Source: Azospirillum rugosum (lineage in GTDB: Bacteria; Pseudomonadota; Alphaproteobacteria; Azospirillales; Azospirillaceae). From it: DNA of 64,000 nt. The stretch lies in assembly GCF_017876155.1 (NCBI RefSeq), contig NZ_JAGINP010000018.1, positions 62,001-126,000 of the forward strand, in the 5' to 3' direction. Position 1 is the first letter of the stretch; each line of letters opens with the position of its first letter. This document shows positions 1 through 9,006 of this stretch, piece by piece. Position numbers and translations under genes: made by a program. The notes under the pieces are model-generated. The model did no database searches. It was not told where the DNA came from and saw nothing but the letters and a program-made list of their open reading frames with translations.

Positions 1-131
1 GTCAGGAAAATGTGACGCCCACAAGGCGCATGCAAGAAAGTGGTATCGGTCCATCCCGAATACCCGCGCCGCGTTTCCGTCAGGGGTAAGCGCTGCGGGG
101 TGGGCCGCTTCCCGCGCTCAGCTCTTCGCCC
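1..131. other. Intergenic segment at window edge
   Basis: No coding region is visible. It lies downstream of the amidase gene, which is read leftward. It may be the spacer before a further leftward gene outside the window; in many alphaproteobacteria the next gene is a class A penicillin-binding protein, but nothing here shows that. Confidence 0.4.
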
Positions 132-1514
132 TCAGCTCTTCTTCGCGGCGCCCAGCCACTTGAAGTAGGAGTCGATCGCCCGCAGCAGCGCGCGGCCGAA
201 TCGTTCGCGGTGCGCGGCCTTGGTCAGAAGCCCGGCGTCCTGCGGGCTCGACAGGTAGCCCATCTCGACCAGGGCCGACGGCATGTCGGGCGCGGTCAGC
301 ACGGCGAAGCCGGCCTGCCGGATCGGCTTGTTGGGAATGACCGTGACGTCGCGGCGCAGATGGTCCAGCGCCAGGTTCGCGAAGCGCTTGGAGTGGTTCA
401 TGGTGTCGCGCTGCGCCAAGTCGATCAGGATCGTCGCCACCAGGTCGTTCTCGGCCGACAGGTCCATGCCGGCCAGCGCGTCGGCCCGGTTCTCCTTGGC
501 GGCCAGGTTCTCCGCCTCGCGGTCCGACGCCTTGTCGGACAGGGTGTAGATCGACAGGCCGCGCATGTTGCTGGCGCCGATGCTGTCGGCGTGCAGCGAC
601 AGGAACAGGTCGGCGTCGGCGTCGCGGGCGATGGCGACGCGGTCGCGCAGGCGGATGAAGACGTCCTTGTCGCGGGTCAGCTTGACCCGGTAGCGGCCGG
701 ACCCCTCCAGCTGGCGCTTCACCTCGCGCGCCATGGCCAGCGTGATGTCCTTCTCATAGATGCCGCCGACGCCGATGGCACCGGGATCGACGCCGCCGTG
801 CCCCGGGTCGATGACGACCAGCGGCTTTTCCGGCACCGCCCGGTCGGGGTTCGGCGCGGAGCGCTGCGGCGCCGGCTGCGGGATCGGCGGCGTCATGGCC
901 GCGGCGGCGGGCAGGATCGGTGCGGGCTGGTACGGCGGTGGGGCCGGCACCGGCCGGCCGGCGCTCACCGCGGCACTCTGGGGCGCCTCCACGGCCGGCG
1001 CGCGGGCCGGCGGGGCTTTGGCGGCCGGAATATTGGCGGCCTGGGCGAACTCCGCGGCGGTGGCCCGCACGACGTCCAGCACGAAGCGGGGCTTGTGGCC
1101 GTCCCTGGACGGGATGGTGAAGGCTTCCGACACCTTGACCGGCCCCGTGGTCTCCACGACGAGGCGGGAGGCGCCGCCCTCGCGGCCTTCGAACCGGTAG
1201 CGCGTGACCAGCCCCTTGCCGGCGACCGTTGCCGCCCCGCCGGGCCAGCTCACGTCCGGCAGGTTGACCACGACGCGGTAGGGATCGGCGTGCACCGAGA
1301 CCGCGAAGGCAACCGATTCGCTGAGTTCCAGGACCAGGCGTGTCTTGTCCGGATGCAAGCCGAGCCGCGCGTCCAGCACCTCCACCCGCTCCTGCGCGGG
1401 CGGCGGAAAGGGCAGCGCCGCGGTGGTTTGCGCGTGGACCGGGCACGGAGTCAGCGCGACCGCCCCCGCAAGAGCGCCCAGCACGACGACGATCATCGCG
1501 AGCATTCGGGCCAT
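132..1514 (-). CDS. amiC: N-acetylmuramoyl-L-alanine amidase with AMIN domain (AmiC-like)
   Basis: Periplasmic zinc amidase that cuts the bond between N-acetylmuramic acid and the stem peptide, usually at the division septum. The product is 460 residues: a signal peptide ending near the ALTPCPVHAQ stretch, an AMIN domain that targets the septum (roughly residues 45-150), a Pro/Ala-rich linker (about 165-235) and a C-terminal Amidase_3 domain. The zinc-site motifs DPGHGG, IYEKD, SLHADS and the catalytic Glu in VEMGYLS are all present. I chose the ATG at 1514, which has a GGTGG ribosome site just upstream; TTG at 1526 is an in-frame alternative. Divergent from RNase E. Confidence 0.93.
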   Translation of the reverse strand: MARMLAMIVVVLGALAGAVALTPCPVHAQTTAALPFPPPAQERVEVLDARLGLHPDKTRLVLELSESVAFAVSVHADPYRVVVNLPDVSWPGGAATVAGKGLVTRYRFEGREGGASRLVVETTGPVKVSEAFTIPSRDGHKPRFVLDVVRATAAEFAQAANIPAAKAPPARAPAVEAPQSAAVSAGRPVPAPPPYQPAPILPAAAAMTPPIPQPAPQRSAPNPDRAVPEKPLVVIDPGHGGVDPGAIGVGGIYEKDITLAMAREVKRQLEGSGRYRVKLTRDKDVFIRLRDRVAIARDADADLFLSLHADSIGASNMRGLSIYTLSDKASDREAENLAAKENRADALAGMDLSAENDLVATILIDLAQRDTMNHSKRFANLALDHLRRDVTVIPNKPIRQAGFAVLTAPDMPSALVEMGYLSSPQDAGLLTKAAHRERFGRALLRAIDSYFKWLGAAKKS

Positions 1515-1555
1515 CGCATCCACCAAACCGCAACACGGCTACAGCCAGCCATGAC

Positions 1556-1584
1556 CTATAGCTTAGCGGAATCAACATCTTCAA
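1556..1584 (-). promoter_or_regulatory. Candidate sigma-70 promoter for amiC
   Basis: On the minus strand a TTGAAG -35 hexamer (1579-1584) is followed after 17 bases by CTATAG (1556-1561). Transcription would start about 35 bases before the amiC start codon. The match is by eye. Confidence 0.45.
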
Positions 1585-1762
1585 CGACAACGGTGAGACG
1601 GCGCGCGAAATCGGCGAACAGGGTGCCGTTCCTGCAACAGTGCACAGCGACCGCGGAGAAGCGCCGCAGGGCGCGGAGTCCGCCGGCCAAGCCCGCGCCG
1701 GCTGCGGCGACGGTGGGCGCGACCGATTGCGGCGGCATGTTCGTTTCACCGAATTCCACCGT

Positions 1763-1791
1763 TGTGCAAGTTTTCATGCTTGTCTATGGTA
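1763..1791 (+). promoter_or_regulatory. Candidate sigma-70 promoter for rne
   Basis: TTGTGC (1763-1768) and TATGGT (1786-1791) are separated by exactly 17 bases in a locally AT-richer patch. It would give a long leader, as known for rne in enterobacteria, where the leader mediates autoregulation by RNase E. Sequence-only inference. Confidence 0.4.
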
Positions 1792-2131
1792 GCCCTGCGA
1801 CATACCGCGACCCACCAGACCACTTCCGCGGGGGGATTTCCCTCCAAGGCAGACCTGTGGCGTCGCCCGCGGACCTTCCCGGCCGACTTCGATCATCGGC
1901 CGCGGTCTGGGGCGTGACGCGTCTGGGTTGCCGGTGAAAGGGACGAAACCTCGAAGCTGGCGCCGGCCGAAACTCCGGCGCCCGGAGTCCGAAGTCCGTC
2001 TCGTCCTGGCTGCTTCACCAGCGCCGTTCGACGAGGTTGGGGCCGGTTCCGCAGGCTTCGCACACAACGATGACGCGTCCGGGCGGCCCGATCGTCGCAC
2101 GGGCACCCCGGGGGCGTCATGGGGATCTTGT

Positions 2132-5100
2132 ATGGCCAAGCGCATGCTGGTGGACGCCACGCACCCGGAGGAAACCCGGGTTGCCGTGGTCAATGGTAAC
2201 AGACTCGAAGACCTCGACTTCGAAATCGCGACCCGGAAGCAACTCAAGGGCAACATCTACCTTGCCAAGGTGACCCGGGTCGAGCCGTCGCTCCAGGCGG
2301 CCTTCGTGGAATATGGCGGGAACCGCCACGGCTTCCTCGCCTTCTCGGAAATCCATCCCGACTACTACCGCATCCCGATCGCCGACCGCGAGGCCCTGCT
2401 GGCCGAGGAGCGCCGGCTTGAGGAGCAGGCCGAAGCCCGCGCCGAGGCCGCGGCCGACGGCGCCGTGATGGCCGAGCCGATCCGGCCGGAGCAGGTGGTC
2501 GAGGAATTCTCGCCGATGCCGTCGAGCTACGGCGAAGACGCGGGTGTCGAGGGCGACGCGGACGGCGAGACCGACGGCTACGCCACGGCGACCGCCGACG
2601 CCGATGACGCGGTTTCCGCCGGGTCCTTCACCGACGCCGCCGGCGGCGACGTGGATGGCGAGACCGACGGCGAGCAGGCCGGCGAGGACGCCGTCAGCCC
2701 CGACGTGATCGGCGGCGACGAGGTCGAGGACGCCCACCGCCGCCGCACGCGCCCGCTGCGCAGCTACAAGATCCAGGAGGTGATCAAGCGCCGGCAGGTC
2801 ATGCTAGTCCAGGTCACCAAGGAGGAGCGCGGCAACAAGGGTGCTGCGCTCACCACCTACCTGTCGCTGCCGGGCCGCTACTGCGTGCTGATGCCGAACA
2901 CCGGCCGCGGCGGCGGGATTTCCCGCAAGATCACCAACCCGGCCGACCGCAAGCGCCTGAAGGAGATCCTGTCGGACCTCGACGTGCCGGAAGGCATGGC
3001 GGTCATCCTGCGCACCGCGGGGCTGGAGCGCTCCAAGCAGGAGATCAAGCGCGACCTGGAATACCTGCTGCGCCTGTGGGACGACATCCGCGTCCAGACG
3101 CTGAAGTCCTCGGCGCCCTGCCTCATCTATGAAGAGGCGAACCTCATCAAGCGCTCGATCCGCGATCTCTACAGCGACGACATCGACGAGATCTGGGTGG
3201 AAGGTTCGGCCGGCTTCAACACCGCGCGCGACTTCATGCGCATGATGATGCCGAGCCACACCAAGCGCGTCATGCAGTACCGGGACGAGACGATCCCGCT
3301 GTTCCACCGCTACCAGGTGGAAACGCAGATCGACGCGATCCACAGCCCGGTCGTGCAGCTGCGCTCCGGCGGCTACATCGTCATCAACCCGACCGAGGCG
3401 CTGGTCTCCATCGACGTCAACTCGGGCAAGTCGACGCGCGAGCGCAACATCGAGGAGACGGCCTACAAGACCAACCTCGAAGCCGCGGAGGAGGTGGCGC
3501 GCCAGCTCCGCCTGCGCGACCTCGCGGGCCTCATCGTGATCGACTTCATCGACATGGAGGAGCCCCGCAACAACGCCGCGGTCGAACGCCGCCTCAAGGA
3601 GGCGATGAAGAACGACCGGGCGCGCATCCAGCTCGGCCGCATCTCCGCTTTCGGCCTGCTGGAGCTGTCGCGCCAGCGCCTGCGCCCGTCGCTGCTGGAA
3701 ACCAACTTCGAGCGCTGCCCGCACTGCTCCGGCACCGGCGTCATCCGCTCGGTCGAATCCTCGGCGCTGCACGTGCTCCGCGCCATCGAGGAGGAGGGCA
3801 TCCGCAAGCGTTCGGCCGAGATCACGGTCTTCGTGCCGACCCGCATCGCGCTCTACATCCTCAACCAGAAGCGCGTCGAGCTGACCAAGATCGAGGAGCG
3901 CTACCGCTTCCGCGTCATGGTCCAGGCGGACGACACGCTGATCGCCCCCGACCTGCGGCTTGAGCGCGTCAGGGCCCGCACGCCGGAGGACGACGTCCCG
4001 CTGGTCAGCGCCGAGCGCGTGCTGGCCGAGACCGACCGCATCCTGGCCGCCGAGGCCGAGGAAGCCGAGGAGGAGGTCGTCGAGGAGACCGCCGCCGAGG
4101 CCGAGACGACCGAGCGCGCCGAGGCCGTCGCCGGCGAGAGCGAAGGCGACCGCCGTCGCCGCCGTCGGCGCCGCCGTGGCCGCGGACGCGACCGCGAGGA
4201 GGGCCGTCCGGTCCTGGCGAGTCCGGCCGCCGACCGCGAAGCCGCGGACGCCGAGGCGGGCGACGCCGAGACCGACGGCACCGAGGTGGACGAGGAAGCC
4301 ATCGAGCGCGCCCAGATCGACGCTCCGGAGTTCGTGATCAACGACGTCGATGTGCGCCATCACCTCGACGCCGCGAACGACGAGGGTGAGGACGAGGCGG
4401 ACGCCGAGGAAGGCGACGAGGCCGCGGGCGAGTTCGCCGGCGAAGGCGAAGGCAACGGCGACGCCAACGGTGAGCGCAAGAAGCGTCGCCGCGGCAAGCG
4501 CGGTGGCCGCCGCCGGTCGCGCCAGCGCGAGGGCATGGAGGGCGAGGCCCAGTCGGATGAGGTCGCGGAAGCCGTGGCTGAACCGGCCGCTCCGGTCCCG
4601 GCCGCCCAGGGTCCGGTCACCGAGGAGCCGATCGACTTCGATTGGATCCTGACCACCGGGGAGCCGGCCGAGGTTGCGGCCGAAGCCGCTCCGGAAGCCC
4701 CGGCGGAGACTCCGGCCGTGGAGGAAGCGCCGGCCAAGAAGCCGCGCAGCCGTCGCGGCGCCAAGGTGAAGGCCGAGGCCGCGGACGTGGCGGAGACCGT
4801 GTCGGCCGAGGCGCCGGCCCCCGCGCCGCAGCCGGAAGCGCCCCAGACGGCAGCGCCGAAGGGCCGCAAGGGGAGCAAGGCCCCGAAGGCCGCCGCGGCC
4901 GAGCCGAAGGCGGAAAAGCCGGCGAAGGCTCCGGCCAAGGGGCGTGGCCGCAAGGCCGCCGCCGCCGAGGCTCCGGCCGAGCCGGCGCCCGCTCCGGCCC
5001 CGGCTCCGGTTGCCGAGGAGGCCCAGCCCGAGTCTCAGGCCGAGCCGAAGAAGCGCGCGCCGCGCAAGCGGAAGGCCGCGGCGGAAGCCCCGGTCGAGGC

Positions 5101-5329
5101 GGCGCCGGCTCCCGCGCCGGCCACCCCGGCTCCGGTTGCCCCGACCCCGGTCGCCGAGGAGGCCGCTCCGGCCGCCAAGACGCGGGCTCCGCGCAAGCGG
5201 AAGGCCGCCGCGGAGGCTCCGGCCGAGGCGGCGCCCGCCCCCGCGATCAGCGAGCCGGCCCCCGAGCCGGCCGCCGCGGAAGAGAGCCAGCCGCCGGCCA
5301 AGCCGCGGCGCGGCTGGTGGGCCCGCTGA
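2132..5329 (+). CDS. rne: Ribonuclease E/G family endoribonuclease (RNase E)
   Basis: Single-strand endoribonuclease that starts mRNA decay and matures rRNA and tRNA; scaffold of the degradosome. I start it at ATG 2132 (MAKRMLVDATHP), although the frame stays open upstream. Of 1065 residues, about 1-250 form an S1 domain split by an acidic, low-complexity insert (about residues 90-205). The catalytic core has the metal-binding aspartates D428 (in SIDVNSGKST) and D471 (in VIDFIDM), and the Zn-link CPHC at 529-532. After about residue 640 the protein is disordered, alternating acidic Glu/Ala and basic Arg-rich blocks with Pro-Ala-Lys repeats, the usual place for degradosome partner and RNA binding sites. 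Confidence 0.96.
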   Translation: MAKRMLVDATHPEETRVAVVNGNRLEDLDFEIATRKQLKGNIYLAKVTRVEPSLQAAFVEYGGNRHGFLAFSEIHPDYYRIPIADREALLAEERRLEEQAEARAEAAADGAVMAEPIRPEQVVEEFSPMPSSYGEDAGVEGDADGETDGYATATADADDAVSAGSFTDAAGGDVDGETDGEQAGEDAVSPDVIGGDEVEDAHRRRTRPLRSYKIQEVIKRRQVMLVQVTKEERGNKGAALTTYLSLPGRYCVLMPNTGRGGGISRKITNPADRKRLKEILSDLDVPEGMAVILRTAGLERSKQEIKRDLEYLLRLWDDIRVQTLKSSAPCLIYEEANLIKRSIRDLYSDDIDEIWVEGSAGFNTARDFMRMMMPSHTKRVMQYRDETIPLFHRYQVETQIDAIHSPVVQLRSGGYIVINPTEALVSIDVNSGKSTRERNIEETAYKTNLEAAEEVARQLRLRDLAGLIVIDFIDMEEPRNNAAVERRLKEAMKNDRARIQLGRISAFGLLELSRQRLRPSLLETNFERCPHCSGTGVIRSVESSALHVLRAIEEEGIRKRSAEITVFVPTRIALYILNQKRVELTKIEERYRFRVMVQADDTLIAPDLRLERVRARTPEDDVPLVSAERVLAETDRILAAEAEEAEEEVVEETAAEAETTERAEAVAGESEGDRRRRRRRRRGRGRDREEGRPVLASPAADREAADAEAGDAETDGTEVDEEAIERAQIDAPEFVINDVDVRHHLDAANDEGEDEADAEEGDEAAGEFAGEGEGNGDANGERKKRRRGKRGGRRRSRQREGMEGEAQSDEVAEAVAEPAAPVPAAQGPVTEEPIDFDWILTTGEPAEVAAEAAPEAPAETPAVEEAPAKKPRSRRGAKVKAEAADVAETVSAEAPAPAPQPEAPQTAAPKGRKGSKAPKAAAAEPKAEKPAKAPAKGRGRKAAAAEAPAEPAPAPAPAPVAEEAQPESQAEPKKRAPRKRKAAAEAPVEAAPAPAPATPAPVAPTPVAEEAAPAAKTRAPRKRKAAAEAPAEAAPAPAISEPAPEPAAAEESQPPAKPRRGWWAR

Positions 5330-5367
5330 CGGCAAGCCGAACGCCGATTGGGCCAAACGCAGACTGG

Positions 5368-5391
5368 AAAAGGCGCCTCAGGGCGCCTTTT
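5368..5391 (+). terminator. Rho-independent terminator after rne
   Basis: AAAAGGCGCC and GGCGCCTTTT form a perfect hairpin with a four-base loop, followed by a T-rich run, 39 bases after the rne stop codon. Confidence 0.85.
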
Positions 5392-5434
5392 CTGTTTCAT
5401 ACGGGTGTTTCGACAGGCAGAACGGGTTGCGACG

Positions 5435-5992
5435 ATGAGCAAGGCTTTCACGCGGGAGAACGACTCGGCTGACGACGATGACGGCGACGATCCGAAGCCC
5501 CTGCCCGCCGGCTTCAAGAACTACATGACGCCCGCCGGCTTCCAGCGGATGCAGGCGGAACTGCGCAACCTCCTGCGCGTCGAGCGGCCGAAGGTGGTGG
5601 AGGTCGTGTCCTGGGCGGCCGGCAACGGCGACCGCTCGGAAAACGGCGATTACCTCTATGGCAAGAAGCGCCTGCGCGAGATCGACCGGCGCATCCGCTT
5701 CCTGAACAAGCGGCTGGAATCGGCGGAGGTGGTGGATCCCACGCGCCAGACGAATCGCGACCGCGTGTATTTCGGCGCGACCGTCACCTACGCCCGCGAG
5801 GACGGGGCGGAGAACACCATCACCATCGTCGGCGCCGACGAGGTGGACCTGGACCGCGGCCACGTCAGTTGGATCTCGCCGATCGCCCGCGCCCTTCTGA
5901 AGGCCCAGGAAGGCGACCTCGTGGACCTGCGCACGCCCGCGGGCGTGGAGCAGATCGAGGTGGTCGCGATCACCTATCCGGGGGATGAGTGA
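5435..5992 (+). CDS. greB: Transcription elongation factor GreB
   Basis: Cleavage factor that enters the secondary channel of RNA polymerase and rescues backtracked complexes. The product is 185 residues. The start MSKAFTREND is typical of GreB. Next comes the N-terminal coiled coil with the acidic tip (GDRSENGDYLYGKKRLREID) and a C-terminal FKBP-like domain ending in the usual GreA/GreB pattern (LLKAQEGDLVDLRTPAG). An acidic patch with several Asp after the start is unusual. Start chosen at ATG 5435 because the upstream extension would overlap the rne terminator. Confidence 0.93.
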   Translation: MSKAFTRENDSADDDDGDDPKPLPAGFKNYMTPAGFQRMQAELRNLLRVERPKVVEVVSWAAGNGDRSENGDYLYGKKRLREIDRRIRFLNKRLESAEVVDPTRQTNRDRVYFGATVTYAREDGAENTITIVGADEVDLDRGHVSWISPIARALLKAQEGDLVDLRTPAGVEQIEVVAITYPGDE

Positions 5993-5994
5993 GG

Positions 5995-6124
5995 GTTCTG
6001 GAGTTGGGCCCCCCTCCCAACCTCCCCCCACTTCGCGGGGGGAGGGGCTTTGGTCGCGGAGCGGCGGAGTTCCCTCCCCCGTCGAAGATGGGGGAGGGTT
6101 AGGGTGGGGGCCCAGTTCCAGAAC
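5995..6124. repeat. Compound palindromic element, CCCTCCC family
   Basis: Outer arms starting GTTCTGGA at 5995 and ending TCCAGAAC at 6124 pair over about 28 bases with a few mismatches. Inside are two smaller hairpins (about 6021-6045 and 6072-6098). It fills the junction between the converging greB and HAD genes and could terminate both. Confidence 0.75.
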
Positions 6125-6126
6125 TC

Positions 6127-6738
6127 CTACAACAACCCCAACCCCTCCAGCTCACCCCGCAGCCGATCCGCGCTGCTGAAATGGTGGGCGACCATGCCGA
6201 CCATGCGGGCGGCTTCCACGTTGGCCGCGCTGTCGTCGATGAAGAAGCAGTCCTCCGCCACCAGCCCATAGCGGTCCAGCAGCAGGCGGAAGATGGCCGG
6301 GTCGGGCTTGACCAGCCGTTCCTCCCCCGACACGACGATGCCGTCGAAGACGTTCAGGAAGTCGAAGCGCTGGCGGGCCAGCACGAACTTCTCGGCCGAG
6401 AAGTTCGTGATCGAATAGACCGGAGTTCCCCGCCCCTTCAGCTCCAGCAGGATCTCCGGCGTTCCCGGCATCGGGCCGGGCACCATGTCCTCCCAGCGCT
6501 CGTGGTAGGCGCGGATCAGCTCGGCGCAGTCCGGGTAGGCGGCGGTCAGGGTCGCCACCGCCTCGTCCCACGGCCGGCCGCGGTCCTGCTCCAGGTTCCA
6601 GGCCGGCGTGCAGACCGTCTCCAGGAAATGCTCCATCAGGTCCTCGTACCCCTCGAACAGCTCGCGGTAGAGATGCCGCGGGTCCCATTCGATGAGCACT
6701 TGCCCGATGTCGAAGACCACCGTCGTCGGAGCAGCCAT
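6127..6738 (-). CDS. HAD-superfamily hydrolase (subfamily IA, YihX-like)
   Basis: Probable small-molecule phosphatase, 203 residues. Motif I is FDIGQVL near the N-terminus, giving the nucleophile Asp but Gly where most HAD phosphatases have a second Asp; this DxG form also occurs in YihX-type sugar phosphatases. Motif II is SITNFS, motif III the Lys in KPDPAIF, and motif IV FFIDDS. The cap domain lies between motifs I and II. It starts 7 bases after the stop of the thiol oxidoreductase gene, so the two are probably co-transcribed. The substrate cannot be named from sequence. Confidence 0.85.
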   Translation of the reverse strand: MAAPTTVVFDIGQVLIEWDPRHLYRELFEGYEDLMEHFLETVCTPAWNLEQDRGRPWDEAVATLTAAYPDCAELIRAYHERWEDMVPGPMPGTPEILLELKGRGTPVYSITNFSAEKFVLARQRFDFLNVFDGIVVSGEERLVKPDPAIFRLLLDRYGLVAEDCFFIDDSAANVEAARMVGMVAHHFSSADRLRGELEGLGLL

Positions 6739-6745
6739 GGCCGGG

Positions 6746-7492
6746 TCAGCCCTTGCGCGCGGCGCCGACGAGGCGCTTCATCTCGTCCAGCTTGATGGCG
6801 CCCGGCACCAACTCGTCGCCGAAGATGAAGGCCGGCGTGCCGCGGATGCCCAGCTGCTCGGCCAGCGCCTGGTTGCTGGCGATCACCTTCAGGACGTCGG
6901 GGCTCTCCATGTCCTTCTTCAGCTTGTCGCCGTCGATTCCGACCGACTTCGCCAAACGCATGATGGTGTCCTCGTCCAGCTGGCCGCGGTGGGCCATCAG
7001 GGCGTTGTGGTACTCCACATACTTGCCCTGCGCGCGCGACGCGAGCGCCGCCTTGGACGCGACGACCGACGCCGGGCCGAGGATCGGGAACTCCTTCAGC
7101 ACGAAGCGGATCTTGCCGTCGTCCTTGATCAGCTTCTGCGTGTCGCCCTGCACGGCCTTGCAGTAGCCGCACTGGTAGTCGAAGAACTCGACCACCGTGA
7201 TGTCGCCCTGCGGGTTGCCGACGACCGGGTCGGCCGGGTTCTGGAACAGCGCCTTCTTGTTGGCAGCCAGCGCCTGGCGGGCGCGGTCCTCCTCGGCCTG
7301 CTTCTGGCGCTGCTGCAACGCGTCCACGGCCTCCAGGATGATTTCCGGGTGCTGCATCAGGTAGTCGCGCACCACCCCTTCGATGGCCTTGCGCTGGGCG
7401 TCGTCCATGGTGGACTGCGCCTGGACCGCGACGGGGGAAAACGCCGCCAATGCTGCGGTCAGCATCAGGACGGCGGGGCGGAAGCGGGTCAT
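6746..7492 (-). CDS. Periplasmic DsbA-family thiol:disulfide oxidoreductase (ScsC-like)
   Basis: Exported thioredoxin-fold protein for disulfide formation or isomerisation in the periplasm. The 248-residue product has a cleavable signal peptide (MTRFRPAVLMLTAALAAF..., cut near VQAQS). An N-terminal helical segment resembles the trimerisation region of ScsC proteins, and the thioredoxin-like domain carries the active site CGYC in FDYQCGYCKA and the cis-Pro loop GIRGTPAF. The start at 7492 has a GGAGG site; a longer frame upstream adds an implausible leader. It lies between the M48 protease gene and the HAD gene on the same strand, a plausible envelope-quality-control operon. Confidence 0.9.
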   Translation of the reverse strand: MTRFRPAVLMLTAALAAFSPVAVQAQSTMDDAQRKAIEGVVRDYLMQHPEIILEAVDALQQRQKQAEEDRARQALAANKKALFQNPADPVVGNPQGDITVVEFFDYQCGYCKAVQGDTQKLIKDDGKIRFVLKEFPILGPASVVASKAALASRAQGKYVEYHNALMAHRGQLDEDTIMRLAKSVGIDGDKLKKDMESPDVLKVIASNQALAEQLGIRGTPAFIFGDELVPGAIKLDEMKRLVGAARKG

Positions 7493-7610
7493 GGGGAAAA
7501 ACCTCCGGGTGCGGACGCGTGCGCTGGTCATTGAATGGATACTTGTGACGGGGAAAGTGCGGCCGGGCAAGTCAACTCCCCGCGACCCGACCGCCAACCG
7601 TGCGCGCGGG

Positions 7611-8969
7611 TCATTTCCCACCCGCCTGCCCACGGATGTCCTGAGCGCGCAGCCAGCCGGGGGAGCCCGCCGGCAACAGCTTTTCCGCCCGTTCCGCCTG
7701 GGCGCGGGCCATCGGCTTGTCCCCGCGGGCGAAGGCTTCCTCCGCGGTGGCGTAGGCGACCATGCCGTTGTTGCCCTTCATGCTCCAGGCCTGGGCCTGC
7801 AGCCGCCACAGGAAGGAGGACTGGCCCTGCTGCGACTTGGCGGCGACCTGGAGATTCTTAAGCGCTTCGTCGGCAAGGCGTGGGTCGTTCTGCTCCAGCA
7901 GCGCGTGGGCGAGCGACACGCGGATGGAGTTGGCGTCGGGCTGCAGCTCGATGGCTTTGCGGTAGGGGGCGACGGCGTCCGGGGCGCGGCCGGTCTGCAG
8001 CATCAGATCGCCCTTCACCTCGTACATGAAGGGGTTCTTCGGCTCCTGCGCGATCAGCCCGTCGACCAGCGGTAGCGCCTGCTTGACCTCGCCGCGCCGG
8101 AAATAGGCGTAGGCCCGGCCGTAGCGCGCCACGAAGGACGGGTCGTCCGCGCGGTAGCGGCGCAGCGCCCCGTTGGGGTCCAGATAGGCGTACAGCTTGG
8201 CCTGGATGCGGCGGAACTGCTCGTTCCAGGCGGCGGGGATCGGCCTGTTGCCGTAGCGCGAGTTGGCGACGAAGCGCTCCACCGAATCCAGGCGCTCGCG
8301 GGTCAGCGGGTGGGTGCGGCGGTAGCCGGCGTCGGGGTCGCTGGTCAGCAGCGGATCCTCGTTCACCCCCAGCTTTTCCAGGAAGGTCTCCATGCCGCGG
8401 GCGGAGATGCCGGACTGCTCCAGGTAGGACAGGCCCGCCTGGTCGGCTGAAGACTCCTGGCTGCGCGAGAAGGACAGGAAGTTGCGCTCCGCCAGATGCT
8501 GGCCCAGCATCAGGCCGGCGGCGCCGGCACCCGCGTTCTTGGCCGCGATGCCGCCGAGCACGCCGATGCCCATGCCGATCAGCGAGGACAGGAACGCGTT
8601 CTCCATGGCGTCGGCGCCGCGCACCAGATGGCCGCCGGCGATATGCCCGGTCTCGTGCGCGATCACGCCCAGCAGCTGCCCGGCGTCGTCGACGTTCAGC
8701 AGCAGGCCGGTGTGCAGGAAGATGTTCTGCCCGCCGGCGACGAAGGCGTTGATGGTGTTGTCGTTGACCAGGATGATGTTCACGGCGGCGGCATCGATGC
8801 CGGCGGCCTGGAAGATTGGCCGGGCCATGTCGCGGATGATATGTTCCGTCTCGGCATCGCTGAGGAGTTGCATCTCCTGGCGGCGCTGCGCGCCCGCGGG
8901 CGGCGTCCAAGACAACACCATCACGGCGACCATGGCGACAACCGAAACGAGCCTGCTGGGCTTGCGCAC
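7611..8969 (-). CDS. Periplasmic M48 metalloprotease with TPR repeats (BepA/YfgC-like)
   Basis: Zinc protease of the BepA type, which in E. coli works on outer-membrane protein assembly and LptD maturation. I start it at the GTG at 8969, which has a GGAGG site and gives a 452-residue product with a signal peptide ending near PPAGAQ. The zinc motif HETGH is in VIAHETGHIAGGH, and the third ligand is probably the Glu in SRSQESSADQ. The C-terminal half (from about residue 290) is tetratricopeptide repeats. The divergent lipoprotein gene begins only 37 bases away, so each promoter must overlap the other gene or its leader. Confidence 0.9.
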   Translation of the reverse strand: MRKPSRLVSVVAMVAVMVLSWTPPAGAQRRQEMQLLSDAETEHIIRDMARPIFQAAGIDAAAVNIILVNDNTINAFVAGGQNIFLHTGLLLNVDDAGQLLGVIAHETGHIAGGHLVRGADAMENAFLSSLIGMGIGVLGGIAAKNAGAGAAGLMLGQHLAERNFLSFSRSQESSADQAGLSYLEQSGISARGMETFLEKLGVNEDPLLTSDPDAGYRRTHPLTRERLDSVERFVANSRYGNRPIPAAWNEQFRRIQAKLYAYLDPNGALRRYRADDPSFVARYGRAYAYFRRGEVKQALPLVDGLIAQEPKNPFMYEVKGDLMLQTGRAPDAVAPYRKAIELQPDANSIRVSLAHALLEQNDPRLADEALKNLQVAAKSQQGQSSFLWRLQAQAWSMKGNNGMVAYATAEEAFARGDKPMARAQAERAEKLLPAGSPGWLRAQDIRGQAGGK

Positions 8970-9006
8970 CGTTACGACCTCCGAACAGCGGATCCCGAAA
9001 CACCGG

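Larger units (their letters stand above)
1515..2131. other. Long divergent intergenic region between amiC and rne
   Basis: No gene is supported in these 617 bases. The left part holds the candidate amiC promoter, the middle a candidate rne promoter. Everything from about 1798 to 2131 would then be an untranslated RNase E leader of roughly 330 bases. Reading frames that cross it lack ribosome sites and look like GC-rich shadows. Confidence 0.5.

Noticed and set aside
2804..5356. Very long open frame on the minus strand opposite rne (850 codons)
   Set aside because: It is a GC-rich antisense shadow: Leu/Gly/Arg-rich, no domain, no ribosome site, and the plus strand encodes a clear RNase E.
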